DNA from: Rhea pennata
Lineage: Eukaryota; Chordata; Aves; Rheiformes; Rheidae
Assembly (NCBI RefSeq): GCF_028389875.1
Contig: NC_084687.1
Coordinates: 7,910,157 to 7,974,156, forward strand
Reading direction: 5' to 3'
Length of the DNA stretch: 64,000 nucleotides
Part shown: positions 1 through 40,521 of the stretch, in pieces
Layout of the letters: each line of letters begins with the position of its first letter
Position numbering within the stretch: the stretch's first letter is position 1
The notes under the pieces: model-generated
Databases searched by the model: none
What the model saw: only the letters and a program-made list of their open reading frames with translations
Told to the model about the DNA's origin: nothing
Program-made: the position numbers and the translations under genes

Positions 1-31
1 TTCTCATTTCCTACCAAACTACAAGCCTCAC

Positions 32-137
32 CTCCTGAATCTTTCTCCAGATATCGGTAAACACTTTCCTCTTCATTTAAGAGATCAGAGAATAAAGCTT
101 TTACAATGGATTCTGTCTGTTCCTCAAAAGTCCTCAT
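32..137 (-). CDS. BCL2L15: BCL2L15 (Bfk) first coding exon, gene cut by window edge
   Basis: Reading leftward from the ATG at 137, the exon begins MRTFEEQTESIVKALFSDLL, which resembles the N-terminus of mammalian BCL2L15 (TFEEQTE-IV---L--D-L), a BCL2-family apoptosis regulator. An in-frame TAG lies just upstream of the ATG, so the start is well fixed unless a splice site intervenes. A strong donor (GAG then GTGAGG) ends the exon at 32. The frame also stays open to base 1, so a longer exon cannot be excluded. The next gene upstream on the same strand is AP4B1, as in mammals. The BH motifs would lie outside the window. Identification rests on a short stretch plus synteny. Confidence 0.68.
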
Positions 138-3069
138 TGCGGTATGTCTCTCAAACTAGCTGATGTGGAAAGGGAGTCAGGAATACCCCTGCAGCTGCTT
201 TTCTTCCCAGGTAAGCTACACCTCAGAGTTTTAGTTTCCTTTTCCTACTTGATCTGCAGAGGTTCTTCTTTCTGGGAAGAATATATCAGCAAGACTCCTC
301 CCCAGGACAGCACAACGTTGATATACACACACCCTTACTGTCATCATTGAGCGATGGGTGTGGTTTAGTTTCATAATAAGCTGTACAGCTCAACTGAAAT
401 AAAGGTTTAGAAGAAGTCAAATACTGCTGGCATGATCATTCACCAAGAAATGTATCCTGGATAGAAGGCTAAAAAATGAGAGTCCCATCCCAGACAAGGG
501 TTAGAATCAGTCTAGCTAGAACTGAGTAAATGAAGAACTGCTGGCAAGTAACAAGTACTCTATTGCTGAAAACTGAATATTGCAAATGTTCCAGTATACC
601 TTATGGAGATAAGCACAGGAATCCAACATTAGCCTAAGGGCACTAGAAGCTGTTCATAGGAGCCCTGCAACAGCAAAATACATTTGAATTCACCTGTAGT
701 TAGCATGCCTGTCATTGTAATTTAACATATGAGACTAAAATAAATTATTGCACAATTGTCCTTCAAAACTATACTTCAGGGGAAGTAGAAAGAGCAATCC
801 TGTGCAAAACAAAGGAAGGAACTGGACTGCAATCCTCAGAATCCACGATAGAGATCATATAATTCCATCCTGGCAGAAATCAGAGTCAAGAGTTAATGAA
901 CAAATCCTCCACAAAGCAGCTGCAATTGATTCACATTTTTATAAGGAAAAACAGAAATAAAATCTGAAACTGTAGTATTCCGGTGAAGTGCCCAGAAAGC
1001 ATATAGTAGTTTAAAGATGCAATAGAGTCATTTAAACATGCAAAAAATATAAGAAATTTTACAGAATGAGGTTAACGAAGCCAGCTCCTTACACTGTATT
1101 ATAACAAAAGTTACAGTAACTGATGTACTTTAATCTTAAACCAGGGAGCACTCTTTAGCATTTTGCCATTGGGTAAACAGTTAATGGTCTTACCTGCAGA
1201 GTGGATTAGCAGCAATGTTCTCTCTAGGCTCTGATCAAAAGCTACTGAAGTAACAAGAACAATGGTTTCACCATCAGAGAGGGTTTTCATGGCTGTAAAA
1301 ATTAAGTTTTCATAACATTACAAAGTCCAATATTCTGTAAATTTCAATGGAGTAGATGGAGTGCTGTCCTTGTGATACAAGTCCCAAGGGCCACAAGTGT
1401 ACAATTTTTAATTCCTCCCTACATGAGGAACCCAGGCAACTGAATAGACTGTGTAATCCACAGGTGAAAAATGTCCTGTACCTCCTTCCTAGATAGCATT
1501 TTCCAATTATTCTTTTATTTGAATAAAAGAAACAAGTGAACACAAGTCATAACGTTCTTGGCACAATTACAGTAGCTAATTAATAAGGTCCAGCTAGAAT
1601 AATACTTTACTCACAAAGCACATCCCCAGGAGCTTGCCAAACATAAAATAAATGAAAGAAAATGAGATAGGATTCTGGGAAAGAGGAAGTGAGGCCCATA
1701 GGTAGAGAAGAACAATTTATTTTGCTTTGCTTAAATTATATGAAATATATACATAAAGAATATAGAAAAAACCTCATCCATCAAGAAACTGTGGAGAACA
1801 GATTTAGGCAAAAGCAAACAAGGAAAAATCCAGAAAAGAAAAACAAATAGAAATAAAAATGAGAAATAGAGAAATGAAAATACAGTCTAGCAAGTCCATA
1901 CAAGGCTCTCAAATACAGTCCATACAAGACTGATCAGTACTCAGAACTGACAGCTGCCCAATATGGAACTAATGAGAACAAATAACAAATACAGGACAAA
2001 ATAACAGTGAGATACAAACAATCCTGCAAGTGACAGCAAGAACAGCTGGAAAAATTAAGTCACATAGTAATGGACCAATCTCACGTAATGTATCATAAGG
2101 ACAGAAGGACAGTACTGCACAGACAAGAAATCTTTACATATCCATTCTAGTCACAAAGTAATAACTGGTAAAATTTGGTTTAAGCAAAAAGTTAGTATCC
2201 CATACAAATTAATTATCCAAACAGCAATTCTTCAATTGCTGCCGCAAATACTGCTGAGGACTCATACCACACTGATGTGGTCAAAGGGGCACAGGTTACA
2301 AAACTCAAGCCATATTAACTCACACAAAAATAACAGTAAATAGAACTGGCTCATTCCTGCCTTTTCCTACAGTAGCCTTTGCCACAGAAGGGCTGAGGTG
2401 AGAGGGTGATTCATCCTTGCAGTAATACACTTCAACTGGAAAAAACATTTCTTCCTCTTGAAACACACTGGTTCTAGCAAGCTGAATGAACCCTATCCAC
2501 TCATATTCTGGCAAAGCAGAGCTCATTTCACTTAAATCTATCAGATAGAAAACTAAATCACATGAAATGGAAGCCAAGAACTAAATAATTATTTTTTCAC
2601 TGCACTGTGCCTCTTAGTATGAGGTAAGAAGCACAGTCCAAAACTGTTTTTGATGTTTCGAAAAAATCTTATAAGAAAATCTCTCCAAAACAGTGCTCTG
2701 ATTTTTGTTCATTTCTGGTTCCATCAGTTAGGCTCACAGTTCACATTAGTGCCTTGTGACAAGCTCTGGAGATGCCACCACTTTTATGAGTCATGCTAGA
2801 AGTAGCCGGCTAACAAATGCATTATCTTCTCCTTTCACCAGCCCAGTGCCTCACTCACCAGTTGCAGTAATGCAGTATCTACCAACTCTAGCTACCCTCA
2901 CATAAGTGGTTTCTAGGTATAACTCTGGCCCCACTGGCTAAGGGGGAAAGGCTGCTAAGGCTCTTACAGTTTAAAAGTACAAAATCAGCAACAATTTATA
3001 GCAAATGAAGCCACAGAAAGAAACTTTTCCTGTGGACTGAGTAAGCATCCTACTGGGAGCAGAGATCCA
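138..3069. other. BCL2L15-AP4B1 interval, mostly unexplained
   Basis: This stretch holds the BCL2L15 upstream region and the AP4B1 3' UTR on the minus strand. No canonical minus-strand AATAAA lies close behind the AP4B1 stop; a TATAAA variant sits near 2994-3001 and AATAAA hexamers near 1500 and 1715. Two exon-like minus-strand intervals, 1194-1292 and about 2323-2537, are described separately. I see nothing else recognisable. Confidence 0.5.
1194..1292 (-). other. Exon-like interval with clean splice signals, unidentified
   Basis: On the minus strand a TTTTTACAG acceptor precedes 1292 and a GCAG/GTAAG donor follows 1194. The 99 bases between are open in one frame only and contain an ATG two bases in. 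The reading includes SDGETIVLVTSVAFDQ. I do not recognise the protein. It could be a 5' exon of BCL2L15 (which starts at 137 on this strand), an alternative downstream AP4B1 exon, or chance. Confidence 0.3.
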
Positions 3070-9988
<6,919 letters not shown>

Positions 9989-10126
9989 GGCCGCGCCGCG
10001 CCGCGGGGGGCTGCGACGGGCCGCGCCGCGCCCTGAGGGGACGCGAGCGGGCTCGCGGCGCGGCGGGGCGCGTGGCAGCCTCGCCCCGCCCCGACACCCC
10101 CCGCCGCGGCCCGGCGCTGCCGCAGC

Positions 10127-10136
10127 GCGCATGCGC
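10127..10136. promoter_or_regulatory. NRF1-type palindrome GCGCATGCGC
   Basis: This is a perfect palindromic match to the NRF1 core, placed midway between the AP4B1 and DCLRE1B starts. NRF1 sites are common in bidirectional housekeeping promoters. Binding is inferred, not shown. Confidence 0.6.
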
Positions 10137-10271
10137 CGCCGCCTCCGCCCCGCCTCCCCCCGCGCGGCACCGCCTGCGCCTGCGCCTGCGCCGCCCCGCC
10201 CGCCAAATTGGGCGGGAAGCGGCTGCGCGGGGGGCGCCGGCCGCCTGCGCGCGCCGGGCCGCGGCGCCGCC

Positions 10272-12059
10272 ATGAACGGGACGGTGATCCCCGGCACGCC
10301 GATCGCCGTGGACTTCTGGAGCGTGCGGCGGGCGGGCGGCGCCCGCCTCTTCTTCCTGTCGCACCTGCACTCGGACCACACGGTGGGGCTGTCCAGCACC
10401 TGGAGCCGCCCTGTGTACTGCTCGCCGCTCACCGCCCGCCTCCTGCGCCGCCGCCTCCAGGTAGGTGCCGCGGGCGGCGGGCGGGCTCGCCGCGCCCGCC
10501 CGCCCTCACCGCCCGGCCCCGCAGGTGCCGGCGCGCTGGATCCGGCCGCTGGAGGTGGGGCAGAGCCACGTGCTGGGCGAGGGGGACACGGTGACGGTGA
10601 CGCTGCTCGACTCCAACCACTGCCCCGGCTCCGTGATGTTCCTCTTCGAGGGCGCCTTCGGCACCATCCTCTACACAGGTACGGGGTGGGCGCTGCGGCC
10701 CGCCGCCGCCCGCCCGCCCTGACGCCCTCTCCTTGCAGGGGACTTCCGCTACGCCAGCGCCATGCAGCAGGAGCCGGCGCTGCGGGGCCGCCGCCTCGAC
10801 CGCCTCTACCTGGACAACACCCACTGCCACCCAGGGCGCAGCCTGCCCTCGCGCCGCCACGCCGCCCGCCTGGCCGCCCGCCTCATCCGCGCCCACCCGC
10901 GCCACCACGTCGTTGTTGGTGAGGGCCGTGCCGCCTCGCCTCCCTGCGTGCCCTGCTGCCGCACAGCCTCCCTTGGCACGCCCCGCCGCCGCGTGGCCTC
11001 CTTCGCCCTTAGCACCCTCCCCTCCACCTGGCCTCATGCCTTCCGTCTGGCCCTCTTGCATGGCCTCACGCTCCCTTATCTTCTGGGCAGCGTGGCCTTG
11101 CGCTCCCCCAGCCTCTCTCTGTCCCTCTGCTCGTGGCTTTGCTCACAGGTGTGTACAGCCTGGGGAAGGAGACACTGCTGGTGGACCTGGCGATGGAGTT
11201 TGGCACCTGGGTTGTGGTGAGCCCCTGGCGCCTGGAGCAGATGCGGCTGCTGGAGCTGCCTGATGTGTTCACTACAGAGGAAGGGGCCGGCTGGATCCGT
11301 GCCGTGGACGTTGCTGAGATCCGCTGGGACACCCTTGTCAGCTGGAACCTGCTGCACCCTACCATTGCCATCCTCCCCACAGGCAGGCCTGTGAAGGTTA
11401 CCCACCCCAAAATCTACCCCATTCCATACTCTGATCACTCATCCTTTTCAGAGCTGTGTGAGTTTGTGAAGTGGTTGAAACCCTGCTCAGTCATCCCAAT
11501 TGTGAAGGGCAGCATGTGTCAACTTTACTTTGAGAAATATCTGAGTTCTGACTGCCAGGCACTTCCTGACCTCACAATTCCAGAGCCTGTGCGAGAGCTG
11601 GTACAGCAGAAAAAGAAAAAACAGGAACCTTTGTGTCCATTGAAAAGAGTTGCCCAGCACTCTGTCTCTCGAGGAGTTGTTTTTGAATCCCCAGAGAAAT
11701 ATGTTGACAAGTCTGAAGAGTTTGGGGATGTTAAGGCTCCTCAGCAGAACTGTGAGTCAGGTTTTTGTTCCAAAAAAGACTGTATTTGTCGTGTCACATG
11801 CAAGGAGAAAGGGGAGGGAATTGAGATGGAGATCAACAGCCACAATCCCCAGTGTGTATCAGCTCAGCTGGATGGAGAACGATCAGCAGTAGTAATATCA
11901 ACTAGGCCTGTTAGCCAATCACTGGCTTCTGATGAAGATGTTCTATGTGGATTGGCAGAACAGTATTTACTCACTCCTTTAAATGTTCTAAAGCAGAATT
12001 CTGTAGAGAAATTTGATGAGCTAGTAGAAGAATACTTCAGGAGGGAGGAAGCATCCTGA
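10272..12059 (+). CDS. DCLRE1B: Apollo 5' exonuclease (SNM1B), complete, 4 coding exons
   Basis: Apollo is a metallo-beta-lactamase/beta-CASP 5'-3' exonuclease that works with TRF2 to process leading-strand telomere ends, and in crosslink repair. Exons: 10272-10460, 10525-10678, 10739-10918, 11149-12059. GT-AG borders and phases agree, giving 477 aa. The MBL motif HLHSDH supplies H31, H33, D35 and H36. NHCPGS (H95) and TGDFR (D116) follow, and YSDHSSFSE (H271) marks the beta-CASP part. Near the C-terminus YLLTP (447-451) is the YxLxP motif that docks in the TRF2 TRFH domain. The start is in good Kozak context (GCCGCCATGA). The protein is about 55 aa shorter than human (532), the loss lying in the poorly conserved linker between the nuclease and the TRF2 motif. 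Shares a promoter with AP4B1. Confidence 0.97.
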
Positions 12060-12570
12060 AATTTGTAACACTTGCCAAGGCAGTTGACAACAGTGATTCT
12101 AACAGTCTTACTCCTGCATCTCATTCTTGGAGTTTCCCACAAGGAGAATGCTTAACTATAAGTCTTTATTTTTTTTCGCCTTTTATTAGCAGAGAAGGTA
12201 GCAACTTGAACTCATTGGTGTATTTTAGAATTCTTATTTATTTTTTCATTTGTCTAAATCTGTCAGGACTTCAGACTACACTCAGGCAGTGCAGTCCCGC
12301 TACAAGCATCCTCTAATTTAATTGCTTTTTGTAGTGACTTACCAGTCATGTGGCAAAAGCTGTTGCCAAATTGATTCAAATTGAGCAGCAGAGGGTGTGA
12401 GCTGTCTGCTGCTGAACTAGTGAGTTTGAATGTAATAAGAGAAGCAAAAAAGGGGAGTCTGAGAGCATCAAATGTTCATCTTTCTATATTTTTTGTAATG
12501 CCTCATTGACAATGAGTTCCAAGATGCATTATAAATAATGTGAATTAAACTATGTTTTAGAAAGGTGCTT
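12060..12570 (+). other. DCLRE1B: DCLRE1B probable 3' UTR
   Basis: AT-rich sequence follows the TGA at 12057-12059. The first reasonable poly(A) hexamer is ATTAAA at 12544-12549. The end point is an inference. Confidence 0.45.
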
Positions 12571-15500
12571 AAGGGAAACTGGAAGTGCCTTTAAATCTAG
12601 TAATGGATCACTGTAATACCTCCAAACACAGCTCTGTGTTTGCATTCTGCCAACTGCAGCTGGCTGCAGCCCTGCTCTTCTGAAAACAGTATATGTTCAC
12701 TATAAATGCTCTTTCAGGTCACAGGCCAGGAAACTAGGAATTGTGGATTCCTGGGTTTTAGATCTTTTGGAATGGCTTATTATATAGCTGTGCAGTCTCT
12801 GCACTCAAGTCTACGTGTTTTAATGTTTCTGCTGGACTGTGAAGTCCTTCTGGTAACTAAGCATTCTGATAGGTGCATTGCTTTCCCATGGACTGCCTGT
12901 ACTGTCAGCCAATGGCAAATGGGATAGGAGTTAAAGAAACATACTTATTAATGCAAAGTGTAAAGTCTGCGTGGCATTGTTTCAAAGTACTGGAAGACTG
13001 TGGCTAAACAGCAAAACTGCCTCTCAGCTTGGAGGTCAGGCACTTCCCCACTGCCAGTCAACTGCAGAGAGCTGCAGCCTGGCTGTCACATTCAGGAAGT
13101 GTCAGCAGTGTGACTAGCCAGTGAAAACACTGTAGTTATTCTTGCCAAACTGCACTAGCAACAGTTCACAAATTGGTTCCCCACAGTGTTGTCACAGCAG
13201 CACTAGAATGGAAACAGTCAGTAGGCTCTTTCGTGGAGCACTAAGCCAGCTTGATGTTCAACTTACCTGATCTCCCTGCCATTATTCTCAACACCAAGTG
13301 CTTTGTGTGCTCCTGGTCAGGATTAGAATCTCTCCTGCATGTAGTGTCCTTTCAGTCGGTCAGCTAGATAGATTAACTTCCCTGAATCAAGCCAGGTAGC
13401 AGAATAGTTGTGCTTCAAGTAAAGTTTGGGCTCATGAAAAGCAGAGGTGGCAGCAGCCACACCTGTTAAAAACAAGGCAGTCCTGAACTGTAATCATGAC
13501 AGCCAATGTGGGTATGTTTGGAAAGCTGCCTGGTAAACATGAGCCCTAGGTCCCGACCCTGTGCCTTACTGGGCACAGTGCCTCTTAATGGGACCACCTG
13601 TTGACTCTGCTTCCTGGCTGCCATTGGAACATTGGAAGGGATGGAGCAGTGTGCTGCATTTGACCTTAGAAATACACTTCAAAAGTGGTAGCAAGGTCTA
13701 CATGTCCCCTTTCATGTAGATTTGTGTGGACTATTTGCTAATCAAAATTAAAATGCAGAGCCCCATCATTTCAACATGACTGGAAGCACCTGCATCTTTA
13801 GTAACACCTGAGACTGCCAGCAGAATCATTGTCCTACACTGGCAGTGTTCTGTCTGCTGCTGGCTGTGTTTTAACATTGTTGAAATATAAGTGACTCATT
13901 TGACAGGTAGGTGAGTGAAATAGTGCCTGAATTCCCAGATTCCAAGTCCTGCTCTTGGCTTGCAGCTTCTCCATGGCTCAGAATGAATTCTTGCATTTTG
14001 AGTCACTGCTCCATTTAACTGTGCTGCAAATGACCTCTGAGATTTGATGCATTTTGCTAATGTTTTGTGGCATTCAGCCTTTTCTCTTCTGTTCTCATCT
14101 TCCCTAAATGAAGTAGGCAACCTCCAGGTGAACCTCATAGCAAAATTGAGTAGTAAGAGCATTAATGCTTTGCAGAGGCTACTGAGTTCTTCAGCTCATA
14201 CAAACAGAACTGGAAATTGCAAAGGCTAGGAACTGTTCCACATGTCTGAACACCCAGTTAAAACTGCAGAAGAAATGCTGGGTTCTGCTACGGAGCATAA
14301 AAGGTAATTTCTGCCACTTCAGAAGGAAATCATCCAAATTTTGTAGAACTAGGGGAAAGCGAAACCTCTTCATAGATTTTAGAGAAAATAAAAGCAGGAG
14401 AGTCTTTACCAACAGTCAGCATGGAGATCGTTGCTTCAGCACAGTTGGTATGCAAAGCATTGTAGAGTGCCAAACACATATCCTCCTTCTGTTAGACACG
14501 ACAGAAGTATTCATGTATTCTAAAATTCTGGAAAACAAAACATGGCCTTCTGGCGAAAATTATGGCAGTGACCTATGATTTCTGAGAATCTTTCAGCTAC
14601 CTCTGGAGGCTCTTCACAATAAATTGCTTGCCACTTACAGGCTTTGTTCTCCCCCATGCTTGTCTCCACAACTTCCCTCTATTCCTACCACCAGTTTAAC
14701 TTGTGTGTGTGGGGGGGGGTGTCACTGCAGTCAAAGAGCTGGAGTGTCATGTACACCAGGTCTGAACATGCTGCTTCCAGCTCTGCTGCATGGAGCTTTG
14801 TCAACACTGCTAGCATGGGTGTGTTTTGCTCACAGCAGGGACAATAAGAAGCTGTAGCCAAGTGTTAGCTTGGCTATGGATTATCTAGCACAATGTGCAT
14901 AGAAACTGTGTTATAATCATCCCTGCAAGGAGGGAGGTGGGGTAAGGTGCACTGACCAAAGCCCTTCGAATCTAAATACACAGCTTGAGCAGCTTATCTG
15001 TGTTCCACAGTTGGCCAAGCCCCAGTGCGATGGAGCAACTCGCCCAAGGTCTCACAGAGTCTAAGAGTCTATAGAGGAGCTAGGAACAGAGCTGAGTTCT
15101 CTTTGGCAAGTGCTTCAATCACAAGGCTGCCTATTTAGCTTTTCAGCACTATTTTAACAAGCTATGATCAAACACTAGCCTGTCATGAGGGTAGGGCAGG
15201 TTTATGGTGCTGGAAGCAGAAGCTGTCTGCTGAGCTCCTACATAATTGCCAAGCCAATCTATTCAGTGAAACAGTTTATTTGGCTCTAGCTTCTCTGTAA
15301 CTGTAGAAAACCATGAAGGAGAGCCCTAGCTATCCTATGGAGAGAAAGAAATGGACTCTTGCAAATTTAGGGCCCCACCAGGGACAGAGGTAACAGTTAA
15401 ATAGCTTGTGTTCCACAGCAAGCAAGCATAATGTAGCTTTGTAGGCAATACCCTAGAACACTCATGACCTCACTTCTGTCTTCTCTGCTGCAGAGGTATT

Positions 15501-17560
15501 GTCTATTTCTGTAGCATGGAGTCTTTATTGTTGCTATTTTCTAGATCTGAAGATTGTGTAACACGGAAATCCTCCTTTTCTTGTTCACCAGTAAAATTTA
15601 TCCATGGAGTTTACATAATTTCCTGTGCAATATGTAATTGCTTTATACTCATGCCAAATTAACTTAAAACCTCAGCTCTCTGGGTTTGTGCTCTTTTTGC
15701 ACTATTCCAGAAAAGGAATAGAATGTGTAGAAAAGTTAGTCACCCTAATGTTACTTGAGATGCAGTCTTTCACATAAGCTGCTGTCTGACTACTGCTTTT
15801 TTGTGTGCATTGGCTTGTCCTGCTAGATTTGGGATCTCTTTGCTGAAGTTGCTACAGCACCTGCATTTTTACCTACTGTCACATACCAGCCTCAACACAA
15901 GCAGCCATGAGTGTGCAGTAACGTGTTTGGGACAAATCTTACTTGACAGCAAGCCTGTTGGCCCTGACTCAAGGAGTCTGGGACTTTGTGAGCAGGTGCC
16001 TAAGGAGATAAGGCGAGTATCTTGTGTGCATACTCCTTTCGTGTCAGGCATGCAGCATGGAGTACTGTACAGGGCTGATCCTATACTTGTTTTCTAGGCA
16101 TTACTCAGTAAATGGTGGGAACATAGGGCTTGGGCCACCTGCAAAGCTGTATTCTTCATCCCACCAACAGAGAGGAGCTTCAAAAATTACATGAGGGAGG
16201 AGCAGGGAGAGCCTGGAAAGGTGAGTCCCTTCCCTTAAGGAATGAGTTCTGTAGTGACCCCACTGCAGAAATCATATACACTTACCTTAGATTTCAAGGG
16301 ACTTTGAGCCAAGTCCATGCTGAAACGTCTATGTCCTTTCCTGTTTTGGAGCTCATGGTAATAAAGAACAAAAGGCTCATAGAAATGCAGCTCTTGAGTC
16401 TACCATGCAGGAGAGACCTTCCTTCACCAAATAGTACAGAGGGGAGAGCTGAATAGCATTTTGTTCAAGGAAGAAAATGGAAAGTGTTATTTCTTGAATC
16501 TTAAACACACACTCCCCTTCCTTTGCAGGCTTTTACGGAAAAGAGCACTACTGCCCAATTCAAACTTCTCTGATGGGCAGCTTGTTTTTTCCTTTGTTTG
16601 TTCCAGTGTTATAAACTGCCCCAAATCACCCAGTTAGAATTGCTTGGCACTGTCTCTTGGAACACAGTAGCACTTAAGATTCTGCAAAGTTTAAAAAATG
16701 ACAACAAAACAGTAATACATCCCAAACTTTGCTCCTCCCTGGTAGATCTAGCAATGGCCCTGAAGATGGTTTAGAAAGACACTTACGTACCAAGTTGGGG
16801 ATTGTGTCTGTGTTCTCCCAGATTTTTAGTGTGTGTCTGCATGAATTCTCCTTCGCATGCCAGGTGTAGCACTGCTGACTGCAGAGGCTTTAGCTGGAGA
16901 CTGCTGGAGAAGCTGTGACCGTGTTAGGAAGGCAGGTACGCATGCACATGGAGAGTCTGGTCCTCGCTTCACAGGGCCAGAGATGTCTGCAGAGGTCCTC
17001 CAGAGTGTTTTCTTTCCTGGAGACTCTGCCTTCTTTGGCTTACATAGCTTGCAGAGGTCCTTGGGGCCAATGAAGACCCCGTTTCAGAACAGTCAGTCGG
17101 GCAGTACTTGTGTTCTTATGTTTTGATTTGTAGCGTATCTTGCTCAGTACTTTTAAAGATGAACACAACACTTTACCCATGATTAGCACAACCTGTGCTT
17201 ACTGCTAAAACTTTGCTTTACAGCTGAGGGCCAAGACCTGCCACAGCCTCAGGGAAGGGATGTTATTAAGTGTGCTGTGCCCTTCAGGGATACGTAGGTG
17301 TATTTTTGCCAACTCAGCATCACTGAGCTTTGGATCTCTGTGATCCCGAGTGGCAAGGCAAGGCACGAAGTGGCAAGGCTGCTGGATCCTAGCAGCCACG
17401 AAGGCCTCAGATGACGATGTGCAGCAGCCTTTCCTGGAGACTGCTATGCAGCCTCCTCCTCTCTCACCTTCGTCCCTATCTGCCCCCGTAACAGTCTAAC
17501 TAGAACACGCAGAGGTTGCGAGATGGAGGTCTTTGATTTTTTTCCACAGCTCCCCCCCGC
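12571..17560. other. Intergenic, DCLRE1B to HIPK1
   Basis: About 5 kb with short frames only, no splice-linked coding pattern, no recognisable repeat family and no RNA gene that I can identify. A short G-run lies near 14711. It may hold HIPK1 regulatory sequence, but nothing in it shows that directly. Confidence 0.5.
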
Positions 17561-18440
17561 TAATCTTTACCTCCACCGGGATGCCTCGATACCTGACGCT
17601 CGTTACAGCCGCGGGGTCGGGCGGCTGCGCCGCGGCTCGTGCGGGACTAGACGGGAAGACTCCGGCACGACTACTAGCGAGCGCGCGTTCGTAATAGCGC
17701 AAGCCACTGCGAGAGGACCAGGCGGCCCGTCTGCGCGATCAGCGTGACCCGCGAGGAGGCCGGGTGAGCGCGGACGGGCCGCCCGCGCAGCGGAGCGAGC
17801 CGCGCCGCGCCGCGCCGCGCCCGCTTCCGCCGCGGCCGCGCCATGGCGGCGGCGCGCGCGGTCACGTGGGCGCGCTCGGCGCTCGGCGCGGCTCGGCGCT
17901 CGGCTGGCGCGGCCTGGCGCGAGCGCGCGGCCCGGAGCGGCGGGAGCGCAGCGGGGGCGCGGCGGGGCCGCGGGGCACTCGGGCCCGGGCGGCGGCGGCG
18001 GCGGCGGCGGCAGCAGCGGGGGGGGGCCCGGCCGGGCCGTGAGGGCGCGGCGGAGCCTGGCGGCGGCGGCGGCCTGGGGGCTCCCCCCGGCGTGCGCGGG
18101 CCGAGCGGGCCGGGCCGGCGGCCGCGGCGGGGCTATGATGCGCCCGCTGCGGGGCCGCGCACCGCCGTGTGTCCCCCAGGCAGGTCCGGCCCGCGGCTGA
18201 GAACCCCCCACCGGCGGTGAGTGCGCGGGGAGCCGCGCCGGGCCGCCTCGCCGCCGGCCCCGGCGGGCTGCGGGCGTCGTCTCGGCCTGCGCGGGGCGCG
18301 GGGCGCCGGCGGGGCGCGGGGCTCGGCCGCCCCGCAGCGCTTCCTCCGCGGAGTCCTGCCCGGCTCTCCTGCCTTTCCCCCGACTCTGCTTTGGCAGCTC
18401 AGGCGAAGACAGGCCTGGAAAAAACATAGCCTCTTCCCGC
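17560..18440 (+). promoter_or_regulatory. HIPK1: CpG island, promoter and non-coding first exon of HIPK1
   Basis: Very CpG-dense block. Promoter-like signals: the E-box CACGTG at 17863-17868, CCATGGCGGC near 17841 (YY1-like core) and repeated GCGCTCGGC units around 17875-17905. A CGG run at about 17990-18010 probably lies in the 5' UTR. A good donor (CCGGCG/GTGAGTG) at 18216/18217 ends a likely non-coding first exon, spliced to the acceptor at 18779. The transcription start cannot be placed by eye. Confidence 0.75.
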
Positions 18441-18643
18441 TTTCACGCTACTTCCTCCGTTCTTCCAGGCCCGTTTTCCCCTCTTACACTGCGGTTTCCT
18501 TACCCTTTAGGAAGTTGCGTAAAGAGCTGTCTACTCCTTGTACTCTAGGCAGGGACTTAAAATACAGTAGTTCGGCAGGACAGCCTCACTCTGTGGATGC
18601 CCTTCAGAGCAGCTGTTCAAAAGATTATCTTCCTAGGCAGTAG

Positions 18644-40521
<21,878 letters not shown>

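Noticed and set aside
17603-18427. 274-codon minus-strand and several plus-strand frames
   Set aside because: Stop-poor GC-rich HIPK1 promoter DNA. No recognisable protein.
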